Positions 63,957-64,000 of a stretch of DNA of 64,000 nt are shown in pieces. How positions within the stretch are numbered: the first letter of the stretch is position 1; each line of letters begins with the position of its first letter. The notes below the pieces were generated by a model. That model ran no database searches. It worked only from the letters and a program-made list of their open reading frames with translations, and was not told the DNA's origin. The translations under genes were made by a program, and so were the position numbers. This DNA comes from Psychrobacter sp. P11F6 (lineage in GTDB: Bacteria; Pseudomonadota; Gammaproteobacteria; Pseudomonadales; Moraxellaceae): the NCBI RefSeq assembly GCF_001435295.1, contig NZ_CM003594.1, positions 434,001 to 498,000 of the forward strand, written 5' to 3'.

Positions 63957-64000
63957 TTATTTCCTATCAATCGCATCCAGCCCCAAACGCATCCATTTTC
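63957..64000 (-). CDS. Possible C-terminal end of a minus-strand gene (runs off the right edge)
   Basis: On the minus strand a frame open from the window edge ends at TAA (63959-63957) with the residues KWMRLGLDAIDRK. It abuts the stop of the HEPN-type gene. Too little is visible to name the product, and it could be a chance open frame. Confidence 0.35.
   Translation of the reverse strand, partial: KWMRLGLDAIDRK

Noticed and set aside
1..64000. tRNA, rRNA or CRISPR features
   Set aside because: I saw no tRNA-like T-loop with acceptor pairing, rRNA-like sequence or regularly spaced repeats in the spacers; a tRNAscan-SE and CRISPR finder run would be decisive.

Overview
The window looks like a chromosomal segment of a gammaproteobacterium of the family Moraxellaceae, most likely Psychrobacter. 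This is inferred from the protein sequences, the moderate GC with AT-rich spacers, the side-by-side dimeric and monomeric isocitrate dehydrogenases, and the leucine-catabolism cluster; no 16S or marker search could be run. No rRNA, tRNA, intact insertion sequence, prophage or CRISPR array is visible.

Layout. 1-7.2 kb: start of an unknown minus-strand gene, PPP-type phosphatase, rhomboid protease, a tandem pair of related membrane-anchored proteins of which only the second has an OmpA domain, and nagZ. 7.7-15.3 kb: prc protease, SlyD-like isomerase, M61 peptidase, two-domain DUF305 lipoprotein, RluE-like pseudouridine synthase. 15.7-19.6 kb: convergent icd and monomeric idh, with a 110-bp inverted-repeat element between them. 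20.3-30 kb: COG3146 acyltransferase, UbiC, glyA, a GATase-like protein, a small gene with a probable frameshift, DUF2164 protein, gltS, a barstar-like gene paired with an unusual cold-shock/membrane/RNase fusion, and proA. 31.1-37 kb: a polar amino-acid ABC transporter with one ATPase, three paralogous substrate-binding lipoproteins and two permeases. 37.2-43.2 kb: FAH-family hydrolase, a PhoX phosphatase behind an 11-bp-phased Pho-box array, a lipase-like hydrolase and Hsp33. 43.5-46.9 kb: a gltIJKL-type glutamate/aspartate ABC transporter. 47.1-48.3 kb: rubredoxin-reductase-like flavoprotein. 48.6-59.5 kb: leucine/isovalerate (liu) pathway, preceded by two tandem acyl-CoA synthetase copies that each carry one premature TAA. 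59.7-64 kb: TonB-domain protein, coaX, birA, TauE-type permease, a HEPN/Abi_C-like protein and the tail of a minus-strand gene.

How the genes work together. LiuA, LiuBD, LiuC and LiuE carry isovaleryl-CoA to acetoacetate plus acetyl-CoA; BirA, encoded nearby, would biotinylate LiuD. The two ABC importers and GltS give a strong amino-acid uptake theme (basic/polar amino acids, glutamate, aspartate), matched by glyA and proA. PhoX is the clearest regulated gene, with PhoB-type repeats directly upstream.

The most unusual items are the cold-shock-domain/TM/guanyl-RNase fusion with its adjacent barstar, the doubly broken tandem acyl-CoA synthetases, the phased Pho boxes, the OmpA-domain gain/loss paralogue pair and the HEPN-type gene at the right end.
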